This document shows positions 1-5,545 of a stretch of 9,100 nt of DNA, piece after piece. Below the pieces are notes generated by a model. The model saw only the letters and a program-made list of their open reading frames with translations. It made no database searches and was not told the origin of the DNA. The stretch lies in contig JAJRVC010000184.1 in NCBI GenBank assembly GCA_024277475.1, positions 1-9,100 of the forward strand, in the 5' to 3' direction. Position numbers and translations under genes: made by a program. The DNA is from Deltaproteobacteria bacterium (GTDB lineage: Bacteria > Desulfobacterota > Desulfobacteria > Desulfobacterales > JAFDCJ01). The stretch's first letter is position 1. Each line of letters starts with the position of its first letter.

Positions 1-447
1 CCCCAGATGGGCATTGTCATCAATGCTGTGCCGGCCGGCATTATTGCCCTGGGCGTCAACTACGGGGCCTATATGACCGAAATATTCAGGGCCGGCATCC
101 AGTCCATCGGACGCGGGCAGATCGAGGCCGCCCATTCCCTGGGCATGACCTACACCCAGACGATGAAGCGCGTGGTCTTGCCCCAGGCCCTGCGACTGGT
201 CATCCCGCCAACGGGTAATGAGTTTATTGCCATGCTCAAAGATTCGGCTCTGGTCAGTTTTCTAGGGGTGTGGGAGCTGTTTTTCAGGGCCATTAAGGTC
301 GGCAGGCAGAATTTTCGTAACATGGAAACACTGATTATTGCCGCGCTTTTTTACTGGCTGGTGACCATCTTTTTTCAGTATTTTCAGTCCAGACTGGAAA
401 ATCGCCTCTCAAAAGGAATCCGAAAGATAGGAACCATGATCCATTAA
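1..447 (+). CDS. Polar amino acid ABC transporter permease, 3' part (5' end outside window)
   Basis: This is the inner-membrane subunit of a polar-amino-acid (HisM/GlnP-type) ABC importer. The reading frame is open from base 1, so the protein starts upstream and only its last 148 residues are here. The cytoplasmic coupling loop that contacts the ATPase is clear: [20 protein letters not shown] fits the family EAA...G...LP motif. It is followed by the typical '[16 protein letters not shown]' stretch. Hydrophobic segments flank it ([13 protein letters not shown] near the start, [13 protein letters not shown] in the middle, [16 protein letters not shown] near the end), and the protein finishes with a basic cytoplasmic tail. 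The TAA stop lies 14 bases before the ATPase gene, so the two are one operon. The family is sure. The substrate (glutamine, arginine, histidine or other) cannot be read from this fragment, and no binding-protein gene is in view. Confidence 0.93.
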   Translation, partial: PQMGIVINAVPAGIIALGVNYGAYMTEIFRAGIQSIGRGQIEAAHSLGMTYTQTMKRVVLPQALRLVIPPTGNEFIAMLKDSALVSFLGVWELFFRAIKVGRQNFRNMETLIIAALFYWLVTIFFQYFQSRLENRLSKGIRKIGTMIH

Positions 448-461
448 CGAGAAAACCCCCT

Positions 462-1214
462 ATGGAACCGATTATCACCATCAAAAACCTTAAAAAATAT
501 TTCCAAAACTTGCTGGTTCTCGACGGCATCAGCATCCAGATTATGCCCGGTGAGGTGGTGGTAATTATCGGGCGCAGTGGCTCCGGAAAAAGCACCCTGC
601 TCCGGTGTCTGAACATGCTGGAAGAGCCCCAATCCGGGCATGTGGTTATCGATGGCATTGAACTGCCCATCGGCCGGAAACGCACGGCACAAATCCGCAA
701 AAAAATCATCGAAATCCGCACCCACATGGGAATGGTTTTCCAGGAATTTAACCTCTTTCCCCATCGCACGATTATTGACAATGTCATCGAGGGGCCGGTG
801 GTGGTAAAAAAGCAAGACCGCAATATTGCCATCTCCAAGGCAGAGGAACTGTTACGCTGGGTAGGCCTGATTGAAAAAAAAGATGCTTACCCCGACCAGT
901 TGTCCGGGGGGCAGAAACAGCGGGTGGCCATTGCACGGTCGCTGGCCATGGAGCCTAAAATCATGCTTTTTGACGAACCCACCTCCGCCCTGGATCCCGA
1001 GTTAATCGGAGAAGTTCTCACGGTAATGAAAAAACTAGCCGAGGAGGGCATGACGATGCTGGTGGTAACCCACGAGATGGGTTTTGCTCGGGAAGTGGCC
1101 GACCGCATCATTTTCCTGGATGACGGGGGGATTATTGAAGAAGGCCCGCCCGAAAAAATTATGGAAACTCCCTCCCATGAGAGCACCCGGCAGTTTCTCG
1201 ACCATATTTTATAA
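462..1214 (+). CDS. Polar amino acid ABC transporter ATP-binding protein (GlnQ/HisP type)
   Basis: Cytoplasmic ATPase that powers the permease encoded just upstream. All nucleotide-binding motifs are intact in the 250-residue protein: Walker [10 protein letters not shown] (37-45), Q-loop Gln94 in [10 protein letters not shown], signature LSGGQ (147-151), Walker B IMLFDE (167-172), D-loop SALD (175-178) and switch His204 in VVTHEMGFA. The '[18 protein letters not shown]' ending is typical of the amino-acid importer subfamily (GlnQ, HisP, ArtP). Length is about 10 residues above the usual 240, mostly from a longer charged segment before the Q-loop (residues 71-88). The ATG at 462 is the only reasonable start and has only a weak purine-rich stretch upstream, which fits coupling to the permease stop 14 bases before. 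It ends in TAA. The substrate is not assignable from the sequence. Confidence 0.96.
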   Translation: MEPIITIKNLKKYFQNLLVLDGISIQIMPGEVVVIIGRSGSGKSTLLRCLNMLEEPQSGHVVIDGIELPIGRKRTAQIRKKIIEIRTHMGMVFQEFNLFPHRTIIDNVIEGPVVVKKQDRNIAISKAEELLRWVGLIEKKDAYPDQLSGGQKQRVAIARSLAMEPKIMLFDEPTSALDPELIGEVLTVMKKLAEEGMTMLVVTHEMGFAREVADRIIFLDDGGIIEEGPPEKIMETPSHESTRQFLDHIL

Positions 1215-1223
1215 TTGAAGATT

Positions 1224-1243
1224 CCCTGCAGTAGACTGCGGGG
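1224..1243 (+). repeat. 8-bp hairpin after the ABC operon, related to the hairpin at 3822-3837
   Basis: CCCTGCAG (1224-1231), loop TAGA, CTGCGGGG (1236-1243) form an eight-pair stem including one G-T pair. It lies 9 bases after the ATPase stop codon, so it could terminate or stabilise the transporter mRNA. No run of T follows, so it is not a standard intrinsic terminator. The same core (GATTCC followed by a CYGCAG...CTGCGG stem) recurs at 3816-3837, so I read it as one copy of a dispersed hairpin repeat. Confidence 0.5.
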
Positions 1244-1308
1244 TGAGCGCTCGCAGAATAGTCCAATCCGGGTGTGGATTTCCCGCAACAAATTGTTATC
1301 ATGTGGAA

Positions 1309-1749
1309 ATGAAAATTCTGACGATTTCCGATCAGGTGGAACCAGTGCTGTACGACCGGTTTGATCACCGACAATTTGAGGGCATCGACCTGATTCTGTC
1401 TTGCGGTGATTTGCCTCCGGAATACCTGTCATTTTTGCTCAGCAAACTAAATGCACCGCTCTACTGTGAAATGCTGCGGGAAATCATCGCGTTTGTGCTG
1501 ATGAATGTCTCGGCCAAAAAAGAGATCCGGCTTGTGGATGAATTATTCGACCTGTCGGAAGTCAAAGAAATTCATTCCGTGCATGGCAGCGTCGACGTGA
1601 TTGCCAAAATCGTGTTAAAGCGAAGTCTGTTGTCCTCGGATGCGGAGACCATCGGGGACTTCGTTCATAACCGGATCAGGCAGATTCCCGGTATCCTCAG
1701 TACCCAGACGTTGATCCCTGGTTACTCCAAGCAGAAAAAAAACCGATAG
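1309..1749 (+). CDS. Chimeric protein: truncated metallophosphoesterase N-terminus fused to an Lrp/AsnC ligand-binding domain
   Basis: The 146-residue product has two unrelated parts. Residues 1-53 (MKILTISDQVEP... to LNAPLYC) resemble the start of a calcineurin-like metallophosphoesterase. They include the first beta strand and SD, then DLILSCGDLPPEYL with the GD metal-binding motif, but the chain breaks where the family's GNHD motif should follow, so no phosphatase activity is expected. From about residue 58 (IIAFVLMNVSAKKEIRLVDE...) to the end is an apparently complete AsnC/Lrp ligand-binding (RAM) domain with the typical 'HSVHGSVDVIAKIV' and 'RIRQIPGILSTQTLI' segments and no DNA-binding helix-turn-helix. 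ATG 1309 is chosen because it begins the phosphoesterase homology; the GTG further upstream (1243) adds unlikely residues. An internal ATG at 1471 could give the stand-alone RAM domain. It ends in TAG. The fusion is probably the scar of a deletion; whether the fused protein is made is unknown. Confidence 0.7.
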   Translation: MKILTISDQVEPVLYDRFDHRQFEGIDLILSCGDLPPEYLSFLLSKLNAPLYCEMLREIIAFVLMNVSAKKEIRLVDELFDLSEVKEIHSVHGSVDVIAKIVLKRSLLSSDAETIGDFVHNRIRQIPGILSTQTLIPGYSKQKKNR

Positions 1750-1977
1750 CATTTTTCACCGTCAAAATGCAGTCGAGCGACCCGACGACCCGGTCAACCT
1801 ACGACCTTTTGCCGGCCGGAGATCAAGACCAAAATAATTTTGAAAAATCGGTCTGGTAAGTGCCTTGCTTTTAAATAATAGCGCGACGAGATGCCGGTCA
1901 AATCTGAAGATCCATTTGGCGGAACTGTGGTAATCAGAACCGGAACTTTGCTTAAATTTGGCAAAATTTGCTAAATA
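1750..1977. other. Intergenic region without recognisable gene
   Basis: No convincing coding sequence is seen on either strand. The 76-residue minus-strand ORF here lacks any family signature and sits over the mttB control region. The first half is GC-rich (CGACCCGACGACCCGG) and the second half becomes AT-rich towards the mttB promoter. I see no tRNA, terminator with T-run or clear repeat in it. Confidence 0.4.
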
Positions 1978-2006
1978 TATAACGATGAACAATAATTGTA
2001 TACAAT
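1978..2006 (+). promoter_or_regulatory. Putative mttB promoter -10 and 12-bp palindromic operator (GntR type)
   Basis: TATAAC at 1978-1983 matches five of six bases of a sigma70 -10 box; the -35 region is poor (TTGGCA at 1958-1963 is too close). Just downstream, ATTGTATACAAT at 1995-2006 is a perfect 12-base palindrome of the kind bound by FadR-type GntR regulators. If the -10 box is right, transcription starts near 1990 and the palindrome covers about +5 to +16, a position suited to repression. The operator lies 31 bases before the mttB ATG. The palindrome is directly seen; the regulator and its ligand are inferred, and no regulator gene is in the window. Confidence 0.5.
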
Positions 2007-2037
2007 CAATACAAAGGTAAAAGGAAAATCAAAATCC

Positions 2038-3459
2038 ATGACAAAGGTAAAACCCAAACTCCAGGTTTTGACGGCAGAGCAGAGAAAAAAAGTGCATTAT
2101 GATGCTGTCTCTATTCTCGAAAATATCGGCGTCACCGTTGAAGAAGACAGGGGCAGGGCCTTGTTTGAAAAGGCAATCGGTAAGTCCCATGATGATCACC
2201 GCATCAGGATACCCGGCGAACTTGTCCAATGGGCAGTCAATATCTCTCCATCCTCCATCAATATCTACAATCGGCTGGGGGATCCCTGTTTTGAACTGAC
2301 AGGAGATGGAACCAATGCACCCGTGTTCGGTGTAGGTGTTACCAATCTCCATTACCAGGACCCCTTTAATAAAGAGATCACACCGTTTCACAGGCAGCAT
2401 ATGTCTGCTGCCACAGGCCTTGGGAATACCCTTGACGGGTATGATTTTATTTCCACTCCAGGTGTTATCCAAGACCTTCCTCCAGAAATTGCTGATCTTT
2501 TCGGCGTCCTGGAAATGCTGGCCAATACGACCAAGCCCTTGGTCCTTCTGGTGTCTGATTTTAAATCATTCAATCCGGCTCTGGATCTTTGCCGGTATCT
2601 TATTGGAGACATTTCCAGCGCTCCTTTTCTGATACCCTATGTAAACCCCATTACCCCCCTGGTCTTAAATGCTGAGACGACTATTAAAATGGATACAGCT
2701 ATCAAACGAGGGCTGCCCCTGATTTTTTCCAACTATGGCATGTCCGGCGCCACCTGTCCCATCACTCCTGGGGGAACATTGGCCTTGCTCACGGCCGAGC
2801 TGTTGGCAGGACTGGTATACAGCCAGCTTATAAAAGAAGGGTGCCCCATTATCCTGGGAAGCCTTGCGGCGTCTTTTGACATGAAAAATGCCGGCAGTTT
2901 TTATTCTCCGCAAACATTGCTGCTCAACCTGGCCTGTGCTGAAATGATGGTCTCTTATGAAATTCCCCACTGCGGTACATCAGGCAGTGGAAACGGCTGG
3001 GGGGCAGATCTTCTGGCGGGCACGACCCTGTGCATGAATCATTTTTCTTCCTGCCTTGGCACCGCCGGGATGGTACCTTTTGTGGGCGGTAATTTTGGTT
3101 CACTCGTATTTTCTCCGGAACTTGTGGTCTATGCAGATGATGTGATCTGCCAGTCAAGAAAATTTTCTTCAGGATTTTCATTGGATGATGACGAAATCGG
3201 TTTCCCTGATATCGAAAGTATTGGCCCCGGTGGCAATTTTTTCATGTCCGATCTTACCACAAAGTTGTTTCGAAACTCCCAATTTTCAAGTAATATCTAT
3301 CCGTTTTTAAATCTTGATAAATGGTTAGACCAGGGAAAACCTACAGCAGAAAAGATTTTAAGGGATCGCACCTGTGAACTTATGGATCAGCCGATCCGTC
3401 CTGAGGATCATGCTGATTTGATATCAAAGGGAGAAGCATATCTGGATCGATCCAAATAG
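2038..3459 (+). CDS. Trimethylamine methyltransferase (MttB) family corrinoid methyltransferase without internal amber codon
   Basis: MttB-superfamily enzymes transfer a methyl group from a quaternary or tertiary amine to the Co(I) corrinoid of a partner protein in the cytoplasm. The 473-residue product is full length for the family (usually 470-500). It has the N-terminal pattern (LTAEQRKKVHYDAVSILENIGV, then RIRIPGELVQWAV), a mid-protein 'SGATCPITPGGTLALLTAELLAGLVYSQL', GTSGSGNGWGAD at 313-324, PFVGGNFGS, and GPGGNFF from 396. ATG 2038 is chosen over the upstream TTG at 1996 because the TTG lies inside a palindromic operator; the ribosome site is only a weak AAAAGGAAAA. True trimethylamine enzymes carry pyrrolysine encoded by an in-frame TAG; here the only TAG is the terminal codon, so this resembles the Pyl-less members (for example glycine betaine methyltransferase MtgB). 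The substrate is therefore uncertain. A truncated corrinoid partner follows 60 bases later, and pylT/pylS genes lie downstream. Confidence 0.88.
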   Translation: MTKVKPKLQVLTAEQRKKVHYDAVSILENIGVTVEEDRGRALFEKAIGKSHDDHRIRIPGELVQWAVNISPSSINIYNRLGDPCFELTGDGTNAPVFGVGVTNLHYQDPFNKEITPFHRQHMSAATGLGNTLDGYDFISTPGVIQDLPPEIADLFGVLEMLANTTKPLVLLVSDFKSFNPALDLCRYLIGDISSAPFLIPYVNPITPLVLNAETTIKMDTAIKRGLPLIFSNYGMSGATCPITPGGTLALLTAELLAGLVYSQLIKEGCPIILGSLAASFDMKNAGSFYSPQTLLLNLACAEMMVSYEIPHCGTSGSGNGWGADLLAGTTLCMNHFSSCLGTAGMVPFVGGNFGSLVFSPELVVYADDVICQSRKFSSGFSLDDDEIGFPDIESIGPGGNFFMSDLTTKLFRNSQFSSNIYPFLNLDKWLDQGKPTAEKILRDRTCELMDQPIRPEDHADLISKGEAYLDRSK

Positions 3460-3519
3460 CACAAAATCAGCATCATCATTAAACATAATATGGGGAAAAA
3501 CAATAAAGGAGTCCTTATC

Positions 3520-3666
3520 GTGGCGGATCTATCAGCCATCACCAGTGCATTCACAAAAGGGGATACCGATATGGTGACCCGACTTGTACGAGACGCTGCG
3601 GACCAAGGCATGGGTGCCAATGAAACCTATATTTCGGGCTTGACAGCAAGGCCGGTGGGCAGGTAA
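3520..3666 (+). pseudogene. Truncated corrinoid methyl-carrier protein (MttC/MtgC-like), first 48 codons
   Basis: A clear ribosome site AAAGGAG (3505-3511) lies 8 bases before a GTG start. The 48 residues (MADLSAITSAFTKGDTDMVT...) match the first helices of the B12-binding-2 cap domain of small corrinoid proteins: 'F.KGD...V..LV.DA...G......YI.GLTA'. These normally run to about 210 residues and carry the DxHxxG cobalamin motif. Here the homology stops at GLTA (about 3648) and the frame ends soon after in TAATAA (3664-3669). I find no continuation in the other frames; AT-rich repeat DNA follows. The methyl acceptor for the upstream MttB is therefore lost at this site and must be supplied by another locus if the enzyme works. 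The frame is the same as that of mttB, with 60 bases between the TAG and the GTG. Confidence 0.7.
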
Positions 3667-3699
3667 TAAGGCCCTTAAGAATTGAATATTTTCTATTGA

Positions 3700-3804
3700 A
3701 GATTGAATATTTAAAGAATTCTATCCATTTAAAAAAAGATGGAACGACCTGTCGGGTCGTAGCCGAAGGCGAAGCCTGAAGCGACAACCACTAATATTCA
3801 ATCT
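3700..3804. repeat. ~105-bp element bounded by a perfect 12-bp inverted repeat
   Basis: AGATTGAATATT at 3700-3711 and its exact reverse complement AATATTCAATCT at 3793-3804 bound a segment. The segment contains a hairpin (ACGACC 3744-3749, GGTCGT 3755-3760, loop TGTCG) and a small GCC-GAA-GGC fold. A further near copy of the end (AATTGAATATT) lies at about 3680-3690. The segment begins about 35 bases after the broken corrinoid gene, so it may mark the deletion or insertion that truncated it. There is no coding capacity. It may be a miniature element or a folded intergenic repeat. Confidence 0.5.
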
Positions 3805-3821
3805 CTTTTGGGTTTGATTCC

Positions 3822-3837
3822 CCGCAGCTTGCTGCGG
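3822..3837 (+). repeat. 7-bp hairpin repeat (CCGCAGC/GCTGCGG, loop TT)
   Basis: CCGCAGC (3822-3828) and GCTGCGG (3831-3837) form a perfect stem around TT. It is preceded by GATTCCCC, like the hairpin at 1224-1243. There is no T-run downstream, so a terminator role is doubtful; it looks like a REP-type dispersed palindrome. Confidence 0.55.
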
Positions 3838-3863
3838 TAAAATCGGTACAATCAACTTTCAGA

Positions 3864-3887
3864 TACCTCGTGGCTTGCCGCGAGGTA
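3864..3887 (+). repeat. 11-bp hairpin repeat upstream of pylT
   Basis: TACCTCGTGGC (3864-3874) pairs over its whole length, with one T-G pair, with GCCGCGAGGTA (3877-3887) around a TT loop. It lies 31 bases before the tRNA-Pyl gene. It resembles the hairpin at 3822-3837 in layout (GAT-pyrimidine-rich arm, -GC-TT-GC- turn), so I read both as one family. It could affect pylT transcription or processing, but nothing in the sequence proves that. Confidence 0.55.
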
Positions 3888-3918
3888 GTTCATTCGTCAG
3901 TTGTGTCTTACAAATCGC

Positions 3919-3992
3919 GGGGGGTGGATCGATAGTAGATCGCGTGGACTCTAAATCCACGTAGCTCGGTGCGACACCGTGACCTCCCGCCA
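3919..3992 (+). tRNA. pylT: tRNA-Pyl (anticodon CTA, amber suppressor)
   Basis: This tRNA carries pyrrolysine to UAG codons. The 74-base gene folds as: acceptor GGGGGGT (3919-3925) with ACCTCCC (3982-3988), one G-T pair; G between acceptor and D stem; D stem GATC/GATC (3927-3930, 3938-3941) with loop GATAGTA; one base; a six-pair anticodon stem CGTGGA/TCCACG (3943-3948, 3956-3961); loop CTCTAAA with anticodon CTA at 3951-3953; a three-base variable region TAG; T stem CTCGG/CCGTG with a T-T mismatch and loop TGCGACA; discriminator G3989 and encoded CCA (3990-3992). The six-pair anticodon stem, three-base variable loop, one-base acceptor-D linker, and lack of GG in the D loop and of TTC in the T loop are hallmarks of tRNA-Pyl. 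The first 14 bases resemble those of the Desulfitobacterium gene. The D loop (7) is longer than the 5 usual in that tRNA. Confidence 0.95.
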
Positions 3993-4026
3993 ATAGGTTG
4001 GCCTTTGAGTTTGAATTCCTGGAAGT

Positions 4027-4173
4027 GTTCACCACAAGACGCAGAGAACGCAAAGGAAAAAATTTAATGGCTCTTATTGCTTTCCGTCCTTTCTGTTTGC
4101 TGTGTTTTTTAGCGGATCAATGGAAAGTAATAAAAAATTTACCCTCAGCGTCCTTTGCGTCTTGGCGGTGAAC
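4027..4173. mobile_element. MITE-like ~147-bp inverted-repeat element between pylT and pylSc
   Basis: The ends are imperfect ~31-base inverted repeats. The left begins GTTCACCACAAGACGC (from 4027). The right, read on the minus strand from 4173, begins GTTCACCGCCAAGACGC. Both continue with ARAGRACGC and a purine-rich tail; about three quarters of the positions match with one single-base indel. The interior is AT-rich without coding capacity. 'TTCACC..AAGACGCAAAG' elements of this kind are common, scattered repeats in environmental bacterial genomes, and I infer mobilisation in trans. It separates pylT from pylSc, and its right end lies 43 bases before the pylSc start. Confidence 0.7.
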
Positions 4174-4216
4174 TATTGCATATTTTGTCATTTTCTACGG
4201 AGGGAGGAGAGCAAAC

Positions 4217-5059
4217 TTGAAAATATCCTGGACCGAGATCCAGCAGACACGTTTGAAAGAACTGGCGGCCGATGAAGCAGATCTTTGTCTGCAATTTGAC
4301 GACGTCCCGGCGCGCGACAAAACTTTTCAACAATTGGAAAAAAAGTTGGTTAAGACCCAGCGGCAAAAGCTGCAGCAGTTGCGCGATGGCCATCGCAGAC
4401 CTCGGCTTTGTCGACTGGAAAGCCGCTTGACGGACATCCTCATTCAGAATGATTTCGTGCAGGTGACGACGCCGACTATTTTGTCCAAAGGCCTGTTGTC
4501 CAAAATGTCCATTGACGATAGCCACCCGCTGACATCACAAATATTCTGGTTGGACAAAGATAAATGTCTACGGCCGATGCTGGCGCCGCATTTATACTTT
4601 GTTCTGCAAGATCTCTTGCGGATCTGGGAGAAACCGGTGCGCATATTTGAGATCGGCTCATGTTTCCGCAAAGAGTCTCAAGGCGCCCGGCATTCAAATG
4701 AATTTACCATGCTCAATCTGGTGGAGATGGGCCTTGCTGAAGAGAAACGGCAAAAAAGACTTGAAGAATTGGCAGCCATGGTGACCCATGCGGCCGGCGT
4801 GGATGATACTATTTTTCAGTCGGAAAGTTCCGCCGTTTATGGTGAAACTATTGATATTCTGGACGGTGAGAGCGGCCTGGAGCTTGGTTCCGCCGCCATG
4901 GGACCCCACGTGCTCGATCGCCCCTGGCAAATTACGGATGCATGGGTGGGAATTGGTTTCGGCCTTGAACGATTGCTCATGGCTGCAGAAAAGAGTCAAA
5001 GCCTGGGGAAAATGGGAAGGAGCCTGGCCTATCTTGATGGGATTCGACTGAATATTTAA
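4217..5059 (+). CDS. pylSc: Pyrrolysyl-tRNA synthetase, catalytic (C-terminal) subunit PylSc
   Basis: Class II aminoacyl-tRNA synthetase core that activates pyrrolysine with ATP and charges tRNA-Pyl. The 280 residues match the C-terminal half of archaeal PylRS throughout and fit the bacterial stand-alone PylSc length. Landmarks are: the helical N-terminal region rich in K/R/Q (35-65); motif 1 around 'FVQVTTPTIL' (80-89); substrate pocket CLRPMLAPHLYFVL (117-130); motif 2 FEIGSCFRKES (144-154) with the ATP-binding Arg151; Asn167 in FTMLN, which holds the Pyl carbonyl; Tyr208 in AVYGET, the mobile-loop tyrosine that covers pyrrolysine; and Trp243 plus motif 3 GFGLERLL (247-254). The position matching archaeal pocket Cys348 is Val169. 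TTG 4217 is the start because GGGAGGA (4202-4208) sits at correct spacing. No tRNA-binding domain is fused; that part is the separate pylSn downstream. It ends in TAA. Confidence 0.96.
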   Translation: MKISWTEIQQTRLKELAADEADLCLQFDDVPARDKTFQQLEKKLVKTQRQKLQQLRDGHRRPRLCRLESRLTDILIQNDFVQVTTPTILSKGLLSKMSIDDSHPLTSQIFWLDKDKCLRPMLAPHLYFVLQDLLRIWEKPVRIFEIGSCFRKESQGARHSNEFTMLNLVEMGLAEEKRQKRLEELAAMVTHAAGVDDTIFQSESSAVYGETIDILDGESGLELGSAAMGPHVLDRPWQITDAWVGIGFGLERLLMAAEKSQSLGKMGRSLAYLDGIRLNI

Positions 5060-5065
5060 TTGAGA

Positions 5066-5086
5066 GGTTCAAGGTTCAGGGTTCAA
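5066..5086 (+). repeat. Three tandem heptamers GGTTCAA/GGTTCAG/GGTTCAA
   Basis: Three head-to-tail 7-base units lie just after the pylSc stop codon and are followed by a partial fourth, TGGTT. Such GGTTCA runs are typical intergenic simple repeats. No function is visible, and the short length makes chance or slippage possible. Confidence 0.5.
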
Positions 5087-5194
5087 TGGTTGCAGCCTGT
5101 GGATACTGCTCATAATATCAATCAAAATCCGGGTAACTGTTCAATATAGATTCTAAAAACCCCGAGGCCAATCGTCGCCTGGAGATTTAATATC

Positions 5195-5545
5195 GTGGCA
5201 GAGAAAAAAACAGGTAAAAAGCCCGCCAAACGTTTTTACCGCAAACGGGTTGAACTTTTTCGACTCATTGAAAAAATAAAACTCTGGCCTTCGCGTAAAG
5301 GACTGCTGCATGGAATTAAGACGATTGACAGAATCGGCGACCAGGCCCGGATTACAACCCACTGCAACAAAACCTTTATGATTAGAAACTCCCGAAACAG
5401 CCGGGCGGCACGCTGGCTCAGAAACAAATGGTTTCGGGGAGTGTGCGGGGCCTGCCGTGTTCCCGAGTGGAAGGTGGAAAAATATGCGTCCACTTATTTT
5501 AAACGACATTACGGTTCTGCGCTGCTAAAGGAAAACGATCCATAG
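5195..5545 (+). CDS. pylSn: Pyrrolysyl-tRNA synthetase, tRNA-binding (N-terminal) subunit PylSn
   Basis: A small basic protein that grips the T arm and variable loop of tRNA-Pyl and acts in trans with PylSc. The 116 residues align with the N-terminal domain of archaeal PylRS: 'IKLWPSRKGLLHGIK' (28-42), 'ITTHCNKTFMIRNSRNSRAAR' around 53-73, and GVCGACRVPEW (82-92). The four zinc ligands known in this fold are present as His39, Cys57, Cys84 and Cys87. GTG 5195 is the start: GGAG (5181-5184) lies 10 bases upstream, and residues 2-12 are a basic tail before the conserved part. It follows pylSc by 135 bases. In Desulfitobacterium, pylB, pylC and pylD lie between pylSc and pylSn; here they do not. 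The apparent stop is TAG; amber readthrough would add pyrrolysine plus 11 residues before TAA (5579-5581). Confidence 0.93.
   Translation: MAEKKTGKKPAKRFYRKRVELFRLIEKIKLWPSRKGLLHGIKTIDRIGDQARITTHCNKTFMIRNSRNSRAARWLRNKWFRGVCGACRVPEWKVEKYASTYFKRHYGSALLKENDP

Noticed and set aside
335..815. Long minus-strand ORFs opposite the permease and ATPase genes, and similar ones opposite mttB, pylSc and ligA
   Set aside because: They are antisense to well-supported genes and show no recognisable protein features.
1762..1992. Minus-strand ORF of 76 codons between the chimeric gene and mttB
   Set aside because: It has no family signature or ribosome site and lies across the mttB promoter; it looks like chance.
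1996..2037. TTG start at 1996 giving a 14-residue N-terminal extension of MttB
   Set aside because: The TTG lies inside the 12-bp palindrome and close to the probable transcription start. The extra residues are basic and unlike the family, and ATG 2038 begins the homology.
3667..3775. Continuation of the corrinoid protein in another frame after 3650
   Set aside because: The alternative frames (for example AGGQVIRPLRIEYF) do not resemble the corrinoid family and run into repeat DNA, so a simple frameshift does not explain the truncation.
5066..5086. CRISPR-like or iteron array in the GGTTCA units
   Set aside because: There are only three 7-base direct units without spacers and no cas or replication genes nearby.
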